DNA of 42,915 bases from Virgibacillus proomii. GTDB lineage: Bacteria; Bacillota; Bacilli; Bacillales; Amphibacillaceae. The stretch lies in the NCBI RefSeq assembly GCF_018916875.1, contig NZ_JAHLNO010000007.1:1-42915 (forward strand), written 5' to 3'. The notes beneath the pieces were generated by a model. The model was not told the DNA's origin. It saw nothing but the letters and a program-made list of their open reading frames with translations, and ran no database searches. Position 1 is the first letter of the stretch. Each line of letters begins with the position of its first letter. Of this stretch, positions 18,151 to 27,962 are shown one piece after another. A program made the translations under genes and the position numbers.

Positions 18151-19254
18151 TTATAATGACATTAATATTTTTTCTATTATTTTTGATGTATCATTTTTTT
18201 CAAGATACTTATCAAATTCCTCTAACCGTTCGTTGAAATCCGATAAACCGTTCATTAATATATCGGTTATCCTATCCTCTACGTTACTTGATGAATTCCA
18301 ATTATCCAAATGAAATATTAACCCTTGACTTTTCAAATAGCTTAAATTGAATTCCTCTTGACCAGGTAACGCTTCACACACAAAGATAGGAAGCCTTTTC
18401 GATAGACATTCGGTAATCGTTACACCCCCAGGTTTCGAAATAATCGCATCTGCTTCATCGTATAATTGATTCATTTTTTCTTTTGAACTTAGATAAGGAA
18501 GTGGCTTAATTTGTGGATTGTTTAGACGCTCTATATATTGAAACAATATTTCGTTTTTTCCACAAAGTACTTTATATTGAATAGAACCTGAGGGATTTAA
18601 AGTTTGCAGCAGTTGCTGAATAGAACCAGCACCCATATTACCTCCACTTATCAAAATATTTAATTGATCATTACTTCTAGAAGTTTTCTTTTCCTTTCTG
18701 AATACTGAATCAATGGGGATTCCTGTTACAAAGATTTGATCCGGTTTTATTCCTTGCATTACCAACTTCTGCTTGATGTGTAAACTTGGTACAAAATGAT
18801 AGTTGATATGTTCAACTCCCCACAAATCATTTATAAAGTAATCGGTGTAAACATTAATAACTGGTCCACTCCATAAATTCTCTTTTTTCAAATGGTTTAG
18901 AAGGTAAGATGGTAGAGCATGCGTACAAATAATTACATCTGGTTTGATTTGTTTAATTAAATCTCTAATTTTTTTCAAAAATAAGACTTCATAGATGTAA
19001 TAACGTTTTTTGCTTTGCTTTCCTTTTACTACAGCTTTATAAATTTTGCTATAGACTCCTGGAAGTTTATAAATACATTTTAAATAGATGGAGGAAGTGA
19101 ACGTTTCTACCTTGCCATAGCAATGTGATAAAATTTCAACTTTTTCACAATTGTAATCATTTGATGATTGATGTAATTGATTTTTTATAGTGTCAGCAAC
19201 TTGATGATGTCCTGAAGGGATTTGTAAAAAAGGCATAAATAAAATCCTGTACAT
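18151..19254 (-). CDS. Lipid glycosyltransferase, MGDG-synthase/UgtP family (YkoN-like)
   Basis: 367 residues of the GT28 family. An N-terminal MGDG-synthase-type domain begins with PFLQIPSGHHQVADTI, where the Gly-His-His loop binds the lipid acceptor. In the C-terminal nucleotide-sugar domain GGNMGAGSIQQLL and KPGGVTITECLSKRLP are the UDP-sugar site, and PGQEEFNL follows. It should add a hexose to diacylglycerol or a related lipid at the inner membrane face. ATG 19254 with AAAGGAGA upstream is preferred over the longer frame to 19293. It is divergent from ykoP- and ykoQ-like genes, recalling the B. subtilis yko cluster. Confidence 0.85.
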   Translation of the reverse strand: MYRILFMPFLQIPSGHHQVADTIKNQLHQSSNDYNCEKVEILSHCYGKVETFTSSIYLKCIYKLPGVYSKIYKAVVKGKQSKKRYYIYEVLFLKKIRDLIKQIKPDVIICTHALPSYLLNHLKKENLWSGPVINVYTDYFINDLWGVEHINYHFVPSLHIKQKLVMQGIKPDQIFVTGIPIDSVFRKEKKTSRSNDQLNILISGGNMGAGSIQQLLQTLNPSGSIQYKVLCGKNEILFQYIERLNNPQIKPLPYLSSKEKMNQLYDEADAIISKPGGVTITECLSKRLPIFVCEALPGQEEFNLSYLKSQGLIFHLDNWNSSSNVEDRITDILMNGLSDFNERLEEFDKYLEKNDTSKIIEKILMSL

Positions 19255-19445
19255 CTCACTTTCGTCTCCTTTTAGTTTTAGTTTGTGAAACAAAAGAATT
19301 TTGATTCCTTATACCTGATTTTCCCAGTAATAGTTGAACATCGACTAATTAATAATAAAACTGTCACTTATATCATCTTGAGGGGTAATAGAATGAGTAT
19401 TAACTTTAGAAAAACTCGATCCAATTTATTTCCATTTGGACAATT

Positions 19446-19871
19446 ATGCGTGTCCGTTTAACAAAGTACAAAGGAAGAAAAGTAACGTCGGATGGTACAG
19501 AAATTAATAAAAATGATTTGCTTCTAAAAATTCATTTGCATAATATTAAAATATTAGGGCAAATCCAAGATTACGATAGTGAAGTTAGAAGAGCTTTAGC
19601 GATTTATAAGACTGTACAGGAATCACTCCCGGAAATTTCCCATTATATTCAAATAAAAGGGTATACGAATAAGATCAAGGGGTTAATTGGTATTACAATA
19701 CTGCATAAAGGATGTAAGAAATTAGGGTTTGAAATTTATCCTATTCATAACCGATACCACAAACTGTTTAAACAAGTAGCTCTTTTACCTATTCATTTAT
19801 TATCAAGCAATAAAATAAACAAAAAAATACCATCCCCTTTATTTATTCATGTCAAAGGATGGGCTATTTGA
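19446..19871 (+). CDS. YkoP-like protein, probably N-terminally truncated
   Basis: 141 residues. DGTEINKNDLLLKIHLHN and IKGLIGITILHKGCKKLGF resemble YkoP of B. subtilis as I remember it; its function is unknown. Upstream of ATG 19446 the same frame continues (ISIWTI) back to a TAG. A ribosome-site-like GAGGGG before ATG 19393 leads into another frame that stops at 19463. This suggests a lost N-terminal segment of about 20-35 residues, so the gene may be inactive. It lies between ykoN- and ykoQ-like genes. Confidence 0.55.
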   Translation: MRVRLTKYKGRKVTSDGTEINKNDLLLKIHLHNIKILGQIQDYDSEVRRALAIYKTVQESLPEISHYIQIKGYTNKIKGLIGITILHKGCKKLGFEIYPIHNRYHKLFKQVALLPIHLLSSNKINKKIPSPLFIHVKGWAI

Positions 19872-20054
19872 CAAATATGAGAGGGTTTAATGAAGCGCTA
19901 ATCCCGTATTGAAAGACAGTAAGACGCTAATTTTGAGGGAATAGTCAAACTGCGAATCTTCAACTAATATTCTGTAGAGAAAAGTACCCTAGAATGAACT
20001 TCCACCTCTTTATCCGTATATTACAACTAAAAATTCCACCTAAACTCTATTATA

Positions 20055-20864
20055 ATGATGGAGAGGAGGGGAAAAGATGATATATTAAATGATCGCAATT
20101 TTTACTCTCCATCAACTAATACCACTTCATTACGCATACTTCATATTTCTGATATACATATTGAAAATATATCAATTACACCAGAACAGTTATTTACGAA
20201 TTTGAAAGATCGACCAATTGATCTTATTGCCTTGACAGGGGATTTCCTCGATCGAAAACGAAGCATTCCAAAGCTTGTTCCTTATTTAGAAGCTCTAAAT
20301 AAGTTGAACCCTGTTATGGGTCCTATGTTTTTTTCGGCAATCATGATTATGTTTTACGCGATTCAAATTTTAATCAGTTAAAAGAATTATTAAATAAACA
20401 TGGATTTAAAACGATGCAAAATGAGCATGAAAGTTAGAGATTGACGGGAAACGTTTAAATATCATTGAGATTGATGATTTTAGCACAAATCGTAGTAACA
20501 TAGATAAATCCTATAAGAAAATACAAAAAGGCTACAATCTAATTCTAATCCATGACCCGTTCTCACCATGCTAGACCATCATTTTGACTACCTTTTGTCT
20601 GGCCATCTTCATGGTGGACAAATACATTGCCCTAAACCATATCACCTTGTAAAAATGGGGAAATTAGTTCGAATGAACATGGTCAAAGGATTGCATTACC
20701 ACGATGGTCAACCATTTTATATAAGTGAAGGACTAGGTCAAACAGGGGTAAACATACGAGTTGGAAGCCGTACAGAAATTACCTACCACGATTTGCAACT
20801 ACATGCCAAGGTAGAAGAGAATAACGTAGAATTAAAAGAAGTTACAATAGAGGCTGGGACATAA
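20055..20864 (+). pseudogene. Calcineurin-like metallophosphoesterase (YkoQ-like), frameshifted
   Basis: All metal-binding motifs of the family survive but in different frames: HISDIHIENI and LTGDFLDR (frame from 20055), FGNHDYVLRDS (about 20333), LILIHDPF (about 20540) and SGHLHGGQIHCPKPY (frame from 20568). At least three frameshifts or in-frame stops interrupt it, so it cannot make an intact enzyme. The last codons and stop lie inside the left end of the MITE-like element at 20850. Confidence 0.85.
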
Positions 20865-21141
20865 GCAAATACTAAATAGCAAAAACCGAACAATTCATTT
20901 ATAATTGTTCGGTTTGTTTGTGTTAAAAAAATTCCTATCATCGCTACGTCAAACTATTTCGCTTTCCGCGGGCACGGCCTCAGCTTCCTCGGAAAGCAAA
21001 GATCGCTTTCCTGCGGGATCTTCAGCTCGAGCTATTCCCGAGAGGAGTCTACATATTTTGACTACGCTAAAAACTTGCGTATACACAAGGACGATTTATT
21101 GTTCGTTTTTTAATCAGCTGTTTTAGTTATGTCCCAGCCTC
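20850..21141. repeat. MITE-like element with GAGGCTGGGACATAA ends (292 bp)
   Basis: The ends GAGGCTGGGACATAAG (20850) and GTTATGTCCCAGCCTC (to 21141) are inverted copies, 15 of 16 identical. Just inside the left end AACCGAACAATT and AATTGTTCGGTT (20884-20914) form a 12-bp hairpin followed by TGTTTGTG, which may act as a terminator for the preceding gene. The interior is GC-rich (about 20960-21050). There is no gene inside. A shorter relative lies at 5638-5838. Confidence 0.75.
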
Positions 21142-21217
21142 TTTTATAATGTGTTTTAAATGGATGGTAACACCTGAAGAGACGTGATAAGTTACTTTCT
21201 ATTTTAAAACTGGCCAT

Positions 21218-21493
21218 TTACTGCATATTTTGATTATTATCTCCCATTAAATTACTTGCACCTTGCTGCAATTCATTCGTTAATTGTTGACTATTTTGGT
21301 TGTCCATCATATTCTGTAATGGTTTGGTTAATTGTTGAACGTTTTGATTGTTTAGCGTATTCGAAATAGTTTTAGGTAAATTTTGAAAGGTTCCATTTTG
21401 AATTCCTCTTGTAATCCCATAAATAACAGCTCCAGCAGCTCCAATTGTAAGCAGTGAAGTTATCATGCCACGGTTATTCATCGCATTCACCAT
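21218..21493 (-). CDS. Small Asn/Gln-rich protein with an N-terminal hydrophobic segment
   Basis: Up to 91 residues. MNNRGMITSLLTIGAAGAVIYG near the start forms one membrane or hydrophobic segment, and the remainder is rich in Asn, Gln and Leu with an imprecise repeat (QLTKPLQNMMDNQNSQQLTN). The N terminus resembles small Bacillus proteins of the YrzQ/DUF3918 kind, but the match is weak. AAGGATG precedes the start region; the codon could be ATG 21493, GTG 21490 or the later ATG at 21481. Confidence 0.5.
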   Translation of the reverse strand: MVNAMNNRGMITSLLTIGAAGAVIYGITRGIQNGTFQNLPKTISNTLNNQNVQQLTKPLQNMMDNQNSQQLTNELQQGASNLMGDNNQNMQ

Positions 21494-21667
21494 CCTTCAT
21501 ACATTGTTATAAATTTGATTCTAAGATTCCTTTTAGAATCGGTTTTAGTTTTTATAAGTCGGTTAAAAAATATTCGGTCCTATGTTTTCCATATTTCCGT
21601 ATCTATATGAAGTGATTGGGTAAAATGATGAATAATTACTTTCATTCAAATGAGGAGGTGCGCTTTT

Positions 21668-22396
21668 TTGATACTTAAGGTTATGACGTATAACATTCAC
21701 CATGGTGTGGGTACGGATAAACAACTGGATTTGTCAAGAATTGCTGAAGTAATCGAAAAAAGTGATGCGGATATTATTGGCCTTAATGAAGTCGATAAAC
21801 ATTTTTCGAAGCGAAGCAACTATGAGGATCAAATCAGCTTTCTTGCCAATGAATTACATATGAACAAGGCTTTTGCTCCATCTGTTTCTTTAAAAACGAA
21901 CGCGTCATCCTCCTCGAAAAGACAGTATGGAAATGCACTTTTGTCCAGATATCCAATCATTTATCAAGAGGTTTTTCATTTTAATTTTATTTCAGGCCTT
22001 GTTGAAGGAAGATCACTTTTGGATACATCAGTTGAAATAAATAATAAGCCGATAAAGGTTTATGTCACCCATTTGAGTGTTAATCCCTATCTTCATCATC
22101 TACAAACCAGTTACATGAAGCAAGTTATTCATAAAAAGTCTCAGCCGGTAGTCATGATGGGAGATTGGAATATGAGACCTGGATCAAGAGGGTGGAAGAA
22201 AATTCATCATACATACAAGGACGTATGGTATGAAACGAATCACAGACGTGGATACACATTTCCTTCTCACCATCCAAGATTAAGATTGGACTATATTTTT
22301 GTTAACCGAAAAATGGAGATTATCGAAGCAGAAGTCGTGAAACATCTACCACAAGCTTCTGATCACCTACCATTAAGAGCCCAGCTTCGTATTTAA
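21668..22396 (+). CDS. Endonuclease/exonuclease/phosphatase (EEP) family hydrolase
   Basis: About 242 residues. The EEP catalytic set is complete: MTYNIHHG, the metal-binding Glu in IGLNEVDKH, QYGNALLSRYPI, VTHLSVNP, GDWNMRPGS, LDYIFV and SDHLPL. Members cleave phosphodiesters in DNA, inositol phosphates or sphingolipids. No signal peptide is visible, so it acts in the cytoplasm. TTG 21668 is chosen because GAGGAGGTG at 21652-21660 fits it. It is followed 84 bases later by a phosphodiesterase gene in the same direction. Next to lipid kinases and a lipid glycosyltransferase, a lipid- or polyol-phosphate substrate is plausible but unproven. Confidence 0.88.
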   Translation: MILKVMTYNIHHGVGTDKQLDLSRIAEVIEKSDADIIGLNEVDKHFSKRSNYEDQISFLANELHMNKAFAPSVSLKTNASSSSKRQYGNALLSRYPIIYQEVFHFNFISGLVEGRSLLDTSVEINNKPIKVYVTHLSVNPYLHHLQTSYMKQVIHKKSQPVVMMGDWNMRPGSRGWKKIHHTYKDVWYETNHRRGYTFPSHHPRLRLDYIFVNRKMEIIEAEVVKHLPQASDHLPLRAQLRI

Positions 22397-22480
22397 GTGT
22401 TATTTTATCAAGTTTTTCTAAATATTTTTTTCCAAGTGTTCCATAATAAGAAAAAACTTCTGTTGAAAGGATAATTAAAT

Positions 22481-23950
22481 ATGACTTCAAAAGAATCACA
22501 ACAAAAAAGAGTTATTCTCCTTATGATTGATACCTTGATAGATGATTCCATTCAAGCATCTGTAGAAAGAGATAAGGTTCCTGCTTTAAAATTTTTTATG
22601 GAACATGGGTATTATTACCCGAATGTTGTTAGTCCTTTTCCTACGATGTCTGTGAACGTTGACAGTACATTGTTAACAGGTGTATATTGTGATAAACATA
22701 AAGTTCCAGGATTAGTTTGGTTTAATAAAAAAGAAAACAGAATTGTGAATTATGGTAGCAGCAGTATAGAAATGTTTAAACTTGGAATCAGGCAAACCGT
22801 TTTAGATACGTTTTATAATTTAAATCACGAACATTTAAGCAGAGAAAAACTCACTATTCATGAGTCATTAAAAGAGAAGGGATATCAAACGGCATCTATA
22901 AATACACTATTATACAGAGGAAGTAAGAAACACAAATTGAAAATTCCATTCGTTTTATCTTACTTAACAGTTATGGATAAAGAATTAACTACGAATGTAC
23001 CTGATATTTTTTCATATGGATTACTTGCTAAACGAACTTCCTCAGCTAAGAATTTGTTTGCTCTAAAAAAGTACGGGTTTAACGACAAGTTTTCCGTAAA
23101 TGAATTGAATCATCTTATTAGTAATGATAATCTACCGCCTTTTACCCTTGTTTATCTTCCCGATTTTGATCAGCGTGTACATAAAAACGGGAGAACAGAT
23201 ATAAAAGGGCTTCAGAAAGTAGACAAACAATTACAGCGAATTTTAAATGAGTTTGATTCGTGGGAGGAGGCACTTGAAAATAATATTTGGATTATCCTTG
23301 GTGATAATGGCCAAGCAACGATAAAGAAAGATCGGAAAAAGGCTTTAATTCATTTACAAGAGCTATTAGCAGATTATCAAATTGTGAAGTTGAAAAGAGG
23401 TGTCACCTCTGAAGATGATATTGTACTTGGGGTTAATGAAAGAATGACTTATATATATTCTCTTCAACCAGAAAAGGTTCCTTTAGCAGACATTGTAAGC
23501 CGATTGAAGCAAGATAAACGAATAGACGTCATTGCCTTTCAAAACGGGAAAAAAATAACTGTTTTGTCAGGGATATATGATGGAGAACTTCATTTTCATC
23601 CAGATGGGGATCTTACGGATGATTATGGACAATCCTGGTTTATTGAGGGAAATTATGAGTTATTAAATATAGAAATTCGCAATAAAAAACTCATCTATAA
23701 GGATTATCCAGACCCGTTAGCAAGATTGTATGCTTCCCTTCATTCACATGATGGGAATTATATCGTGGCAAGCGCAAAACCTGGCTATGAATTTAAAGGG
23801 GAGGGTTCTCCGACTCACGTTGGCGGTGCTAGTCACGGAGGATTGCATAAACAGGATTCACTAGTTTCCATCATTATCTGCGGAACAAATTCCACCCCTA
23901 AATATTTACGAACGGTAGATTTGAAAGAATGGATTGAGTCATTAGTTTAG
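22481..23950 (+). CDS. Type I phosphodiesterase/nucleotide pyrophosphatase (alkaline phosphatase superfamily)
   Basis: 489 residues, without a signal peptide. ILLMIDTLIDD carries the first metal ligand (Asp17), FPTMSVNVDSTLLTGVY the nucleophile Thr55, DFDQRVHKNG a second metal group, ILGDNGQ another Asp, and HGGLHKQDSLVSIIICGT the last His. This order is that of the alkaline phosphatase superfamily, phosphodiesterase branch. The substrate is unknown. Two damaged relatives lie in this window (25744-26269 and 29167-29362), so the family was once at least three members strong here. ATG 22481 has a weak GAAAGGA ribosome site. Confidence 0.85.
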   Translation: MTSKESQQKRVILLMIDTLIDDSIQASVERDKVPALKFFMEHGYYYPNVVSPFPTMSVNVDSTLLTGVYCDKHKVPGLVWFNKKENRIVNYGSSSIEMFKLGIRQTVLDTFYNLNHEHLSREKLTIHESLKEKGYQTASINTLLYRGSKKHKLKIPFVLSYLTVMDKELTTNVPDIFSYGLLAKRTSSAKNLFALKKYGFNDKFSVNELNHLISNDNLPPFTLVYLPDFDQRVHKNGRTDIKGLQKVDKQLQRILNEFDSWEEALENNIWIILGDNGQATIKKDRKKALIHLQELLADYQIVKLKRGVTSEDDIVLGVNERMTYIYSLQPEKVPLADIVSRLKQDKRIDVIAFQNGKKITVLSGIYDGELHFHPDGDLTDDYGQSWFIEGNYELLNIEIRNKKLIYKDYPDPLARLYASLHSHDGNYIVASAKPGYEFKGEGSPTHVGGASHGGLHKQDSLVSIIICGTNSTPKYLRTVDLKEWIESLV

Positions 23951-24844
23951 CTATAGAACAAATAGAGTAGATGGAGATATCATAATTTTAAAAGGAGTTT
24001 CCCCTATGATTTCTCCATCTCCATGTGCTGTCATCGGTGTATTGGACATAATTTTTAACTGTTTTGCTTTTAGTATGGTAACAGATGGATGAGTTACGTG
24101 TTTTCCTTTGAAAACAGAAGGAAATATCCGTAAAAGCTGCCATCTTGATATTTCTTTCACAATACAAATATCAAAAAGCTGATCGTCATTTTTTGCGTTA
24201 GGGCAAATCATCATTCCTCCTGCATAAAATGGTGAATTTGCAATGGCGATTAACCATACATTTTGATGTTTAGCAAGCTTTTGATCAATCTCCAAGTCGA
24301 TATTTGTCGGCTTATAGTAAAATAAAACCTTCAGTACATTAATGATATAGGAGATACTGCCCATTCCCGCTAAATTCAGGATTTTTTTGTTTTGAGATTG
24401 ATTGGTCTGCTGGGCTACTTGTCCATCAAAACCAATTCCCACAATTGTAGCAAAGAACTTATTGTTAATATTACCAACATCGATGATTTTTTGTTCCCCT
24501 TTTAGGACCCTTTCCAATGCTCTTTCATATTGGAGTGGGATACCCATTCCTCGGCAAAAATCATTTCCTGAACCTGCAGGAATAATTCCCAGTGGGATCT
24601 TAGAACCTACTAGTCCATTAATGATTTCATGTACCGTGCCATCTCCGCCAACCGCAATAATCGCTTTTACATCTTTTTTTTGTATGATTTCCTTTACTAA
24701 TTCTGTTGCATGATGTGGACGTTCCGTAATAAATACATCAAAATCAATTTGGTTTTCTTGAAGTAAATTTTTGATTCGATACCAGATTTTTAAGGCCCTG
24801 CCACTTCCTGAAAGTTTATTCACAATAAAATAATACAATTTCAT
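23951..24844 (-). CDS. Diacylglycerol/lipid kinase family protein (DgkB/YegS type)
   Basis: About 297 residues. The catalytic core is intact: NKLSGSGRAL near the start binds phosphate, VGGDGTVHEIINGL is the GGDGT nucleotide motif, and GIIPAGSGNDFCRGMGIP follows. The C-terminal domain keeps AHGDGEI and a Pro/Asn-rich PNAKNDDQLFDICIV. The enzyme phosphorylates diacylglycerol or a related lipid on the cytoplasmic face. Its stop codon abuts the stop codon of the convergent phosphodiesterase gene. A broken relative lies just upstream. Confidence 0.9.
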   Translation of the reverse strand: MKLYYFIVNKLSGSGRALKIWYRIKNLLQENQIDFDVFITERPHHATELVKEIIQKKDVKAIIAVGGDGTVHEIINGLVGSKIPLGIIPAGSGNDFCRGMGIPLQYERALERVLKGEQKIIDVGNINNKFFATIVGIGFDGQVAQQTNQSQNKKILNLAGMGSISYIINVLKVLFYYKPTNIDLEIDQKLAKHQNVWLIAIANSPFYAGGMMICPNAKNDDQLFDICIVKEISRWQLLRIFPSVFKGKHVTHPSVTILKAKQLKIMSNTPMTAHGDGEIIGETPFKIMISPSTLFVL

Positions 24845-24916
24845 CACCTATTCTTTTAGATTAATTTTTAACAAATATATCCTTTATTTTTCATAAATAT
24901 ACTAATCTTCTTTGAG

Positions 24917-25689
24917 TTATTCTTCCTCTGGTGTGAATACATGAAGATAATTTGGAAGAACCTCAAATTCCATACTGTATACATCCACTTGATCTCCATC
25001 CAGATTTACAAATAAGTTATCAGGAATGGAGAAAGATGCTGAATGAACCTTGTAATAATTTAAAGGTGCAACGGTTTCGGTAAGATGAAGCATTTTAGCG
25101 AGTAAGGCAAAAAGTAGTTTCAATCGATTCGTATTTTTGCATGTAAGAAGGTGGAAATAACCATCATTAAGGTGTGTTGTCGTATTTTTATAAAGTAAAT
25201 ACTATAAGCTAATTCACCAAAGTAAGATTTAAGTAAAGGTGAAGTTTTATATGTAATATCTGTTAGCCAACCGGCTGCTGCAATGTTAGCATAATATTGG
25301 TTGCCAAACTTTCCGATATCAATACTTTTGGTTTTCCCTTTTTCGATAACGGATACGGCTTTTTCGATGTTAGAAGGAATACCAATGAATTTTGCAAATT
25401 CATTACTTGTCCCAAATGGGAATATCCCGACAGTCGGTCTATATTCCTGTTCCGCTAAATGCTGTAGTGTATCGTTAATTGTACCGTCTCCACCGGCAAT
25501 AAAGATGGCATCCCAATTGTTTTCACATGCTTCTTGAATGGCATTTCCATTTTGTTTCATTTCGATAGAAGAGTGAACAGTAATTTCATAGCCTATATCA
25601 TTCAGTTTTTTTATTAGCATATCGGTATATTTATGATTCTTCTTCTTACCTGAAACGGGATTGTAAATCATTAATGCTTGTTTATTCAT
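24917..25689 (-). pseudogene. Second diacylglycerol/lipid kinase gene, deleted and frameshifted
   Basis: The N-terminal domain is readable from ATG 25689: YNPVSGKKKNHKYT, IAGGDGTINDTLQHL and FPFGTSNEFAKFIGIP. After LAYSIYFIK the frame is lost. About 70-80 residues are missing compared with the intact relative, and the C-terminal part resumes in another frame (LNDGYFHLLTC, then the open frame ending at 24917 with NLDGDQVDVYS). A deletion plus at least one frameshift therefore inactivated it. Confidence 0.85.
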
Positions 25690-25743
25690 CGTAACACCTC
25701 ATTTACTATGACTCTAAACTTGTTTCAAGTTCCCTGCTCCTGT

Positions 25744-26269
25744 TCATAAGACCAGTCCATTTATTGAGGCAGATTGGTCTTGTCTTTCATCTAATTCTTC
25801 AAAAATGGTACTTGTATTTTTACTTAAATGCTCCTGATTTAAGTTATAAACATTGTCTTCCAGGACTTGGGCTCTACACCAAGTTTGAAATTTTCCATTG
25901 CACTACTTCCATAGTTCACTAAACGATTTTCCTCTGCATTGTACCAGACAAGTGCCGGGATTCGATGCTGATCAGCGTAAGTTCCTGTTAAAAGGGAGCT
26001 TGTCAATTGTTACTGACATGGTAGGATACGAACTTACAATTTGAGGAAAATACTGTCCATGTTCAGCTAAAAATGAGCTCGCCCTTCTTCCATGGCTTTT
26101 TGCAAAGGTTCATCCATAAGGGTATCGATAAGTAAAAATACAACAGGTTTAGAAGAAGAGGTAATAGTTAGATCCTCTAAATCATTTGTTGGCGTAGAAA
26201 AACCATACCAGTTAATCCGGCTAAAATCAGAGCTAAACCTATAAGCATTATAACTAATTTTTTCATCAT
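25744..26269 (-). pseudogene. Fragment of a membrane-anchored phosphodiesterase-family gene
   Basis: ATG 26269 with AAAGGATG upstream starts a short membrane anchor (KKLVIMLIGLALILAGLTG). Pieces in several frames then read PVVFLLIDTLMDEPLQKAM, SSYPTMSVTID, LLTGTYADQHRIPALVWYN and RLVNYGSSAMENFKLG, all parallel to the intact gene at 22481. It stops after SASINGLVL, so roughly the last two thirds are gone. Several frameshifts are present. Confidence 0.8.
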
Positions 26270-26468
26270 ACAACTATCATCCTTTTAGGAGATTTTCTAT
26301 CGTTCAAATCTCTAATAGTATGGTTAAGAATTGTATTTTTTATTTATCGACTTACAGAAACTTAAATTATATGTATATAAAAAATCATTTTTGTGTAAAT
26401 TATTAAAGATTGGACATCGAACATCTATGTAAATAAATACTTATAAGGAAGGAGTCTTTAATAAGAAA

Positions 26469-26612
26469 ATGATTCAATTTGTTAAGAGGATTGCTGCAAA
26501 CGTAAATCAAATGATTGTAGCGTTAATTGAATTTGATTATGATGAGGCTTTGAAAGAAATGGAAGAGAAAAGTATTAATCAAGAAAATCCTTATTTAAAT
26601 GATGAAAAGTAA
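26469..26612 (+). CDS. Small acidic protein, 47 residues, unknown
   Basis: MIQFVKRIAANVNQMIVALI forms an amphipathic to hydrophobic N-terminal helix, followed by an acidic tail (FDYDEALKEMEEKS). It has no recognised family. GGAAGGAG lies 15-20 bases upstream, rather far from ATG 26469. It ends within an 11-bp terminator stem, which supports it as a transcribed unit. Confidence 0.45.
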   Translation: MIQFVKRIAANVNQMIVALIEFDYDEALKEMEEKSINQENPYLNDEK

Positions 26613-26626
26613 GGATTTTCACTTTA
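26583..26626 (+). terminator. Terminator overlapping the end of the 47-residue gene
   Basis: GAAAATCCTTA (26583-26593) and TAAGGATTTTC (26610-26620) pair perfectly over 11 bp. ACTTTA follows, with a TTTT run inside the right arm. Confidence 0.65.
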
Positions 26627-26704
26627 TAGTCAAATCTTAAATAATTAGAAGTTCATTTGAAAACATACTGTTAATTAGTTGGTAAAGGAACGAGGTGATA
26701 TAGG

Positions 26705-27928
26705 TTGAAAGAGTTGAAATTCGATTATACGTTACCACGCTATGCTTTTAGTAAAGTAGCAGGAAAATTCATGCCTTCCCAATATTGGAATTCAAAGTTT
26801 TCATGTTTACGATTTGGCGATGGACCAGAACCAAAGCTTCCGAATGAAAACTGGGTAAAGGTGAAAGTGAAGCTTGGAGGTATTTGTGGAAGTGACCTTA
26901 ATCTCATCTTTCTACATGATAGCCCGGCAATTTCATCGTTTGCTTCGTTCCCCTTTACCATTGGTCATGAAATTGTTGGTGAAATTACAGAACTCGGTGC
27001 TCAAGTAAAGCAACTGAATATGGAGGAACGGGTTGTCATTGATCCCATTCTTTCATGTGAACCAAGAGGGTTTTCTGACCCTTGTCCGGCATGTCGTGAA
27101 GGGAATTTCAGTTTATGTGTACATAAAGCAGAGGGAAATATAGCACCAGGTTTATTAATTGGTTCCTGCAGGGACACAGGTGGTGGATGGAGTTCCTATG
27201 TCGTTGCTCATAGAAGCCAGGTATTTAAGCTCCCTGATGAAGTAGATGATTTAAATGGCGTCATGGTTGAACCTTTTAGCTGTGCCTTACATAGTGTTTT
27301 ACAAAATCCTCCAAATAAAGAAGACACCGTTCTTGTGATCGGAGGAGGCGTGATTGGAATATGTGTGATCGCAGCTATCCGTTCACTAAATATTGATTGT
27401 AAAATTATTGCTTTGGTTAAACATGATATTCAAGCGGAGTTTGCTTCTAAATATGGGGCAGATGAAATTATTTTCTTACGTAAATCATTGTATACCAAGA
27501 ATTTAGCTGAATCCCTTAGCGGAAAGGTGTTAAAGCCATTATTTGGTCCAGAAGTAATACAGGGTGGGGCTGATATTGTTTATGAATGTGTTGGAAGAAA
27601 GCAAAGTATCAATGATGGACTCCGTTTTTCGAGAAGCGGTGGAAAAGTTGTACTTGTAGGGCTTGCTGGAATTATTGATGGTATTGATTGGTCGATGGTA
27701 TGGCTTAATGAGTTGGAAATCAAAGGAAGCTTTGCTTATAGTACAGAGGATTATCAGGGAAAGAGACTAAGAACGTTTGATATTGCAATCGAGTTAATGC
27801 GTCAAGGAAAAGTTGATCTTTCTTCATTAATTACACATCAATTCTCTCTTGAGGATTTTAAAACTGCTTTACATACAGCTGCAAATAAAGAAACTCGTGC
27901 AGCAATGAAAGTGGTATTTGAACCATAA
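26705..27928 (+). CDS. Zinc-dependent alcohol dehydrogenase (MDR family)
   Basis: 407 residues. Catalytic zinc ligands are Cys61 in GGICGSD and His88/Glu89 in IGHEIVGE. Structural zinc cysteines lie at 118, 127, 130 and 138. The nucleotide-binding motif is VLVIGGGVIGI. It should oxidise or reduce a polyol, sugar or alcohol with NAD(P). TTG 26705 starts it, with GAGGTGA upstream. The class II aldolase gene follows after 34 bases with its own GGAGGAA site, so the two form an operon. The substrate is not clear; the pair could interconvert a sugar or polyol intermediate near the lipid genes. Confidence 0.9.
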   Translation: MKELKFDYTLPRYAFSKVAGKFMPSQYWNSKFSCLRFGDGPEPKLPNENWVKVKVKLGGICGSDLNLIFLHDSPAISSFASFPFTIGHEIVGEITELGAQVKQLNMEERVVIDPILSCEPRGFSDPCPACREGNFSLCVHKAEGNIAPGLLIGSCRDTGGGWSSYVVAHRSQVFKLPDEVDDLNGVMVEPFSCALHSVLQNPPNKEDTVLVIGGGVIGICVIAAIRSLNIDCKIIALVKHDIQAEFASKYGADEIIFLRKSLYTKNLAESLSGKVLKPLFGPEVIQGGADIVYECVGRKQSINDGLRFSRSGGKVVLVGLAGIIDGIDWSMVWLNELEIKGSFAYSTEDYQGKRLRTFDIAIELMRQGKVDLSSLITHQFSLEDFKTALHTAANKETRAAMKVVFEP

Positions 27929-27962
27929 CATAAACACAATGACCGAATAAGGAGGAATAAAA

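Noticed and set aside
18048..18236. Small hydrophobic protein of 62 residues
   Set aside because: No ribosome site, and its end overlaps the lipid glycosyltransferase gene on the other strand; it could be debris of a membrane protein but cannot be supported.
24402..24713. Plus-strand protein of 103 residues
   Set aside because: It is the antisense shadow of the intact lipid kinase gene.
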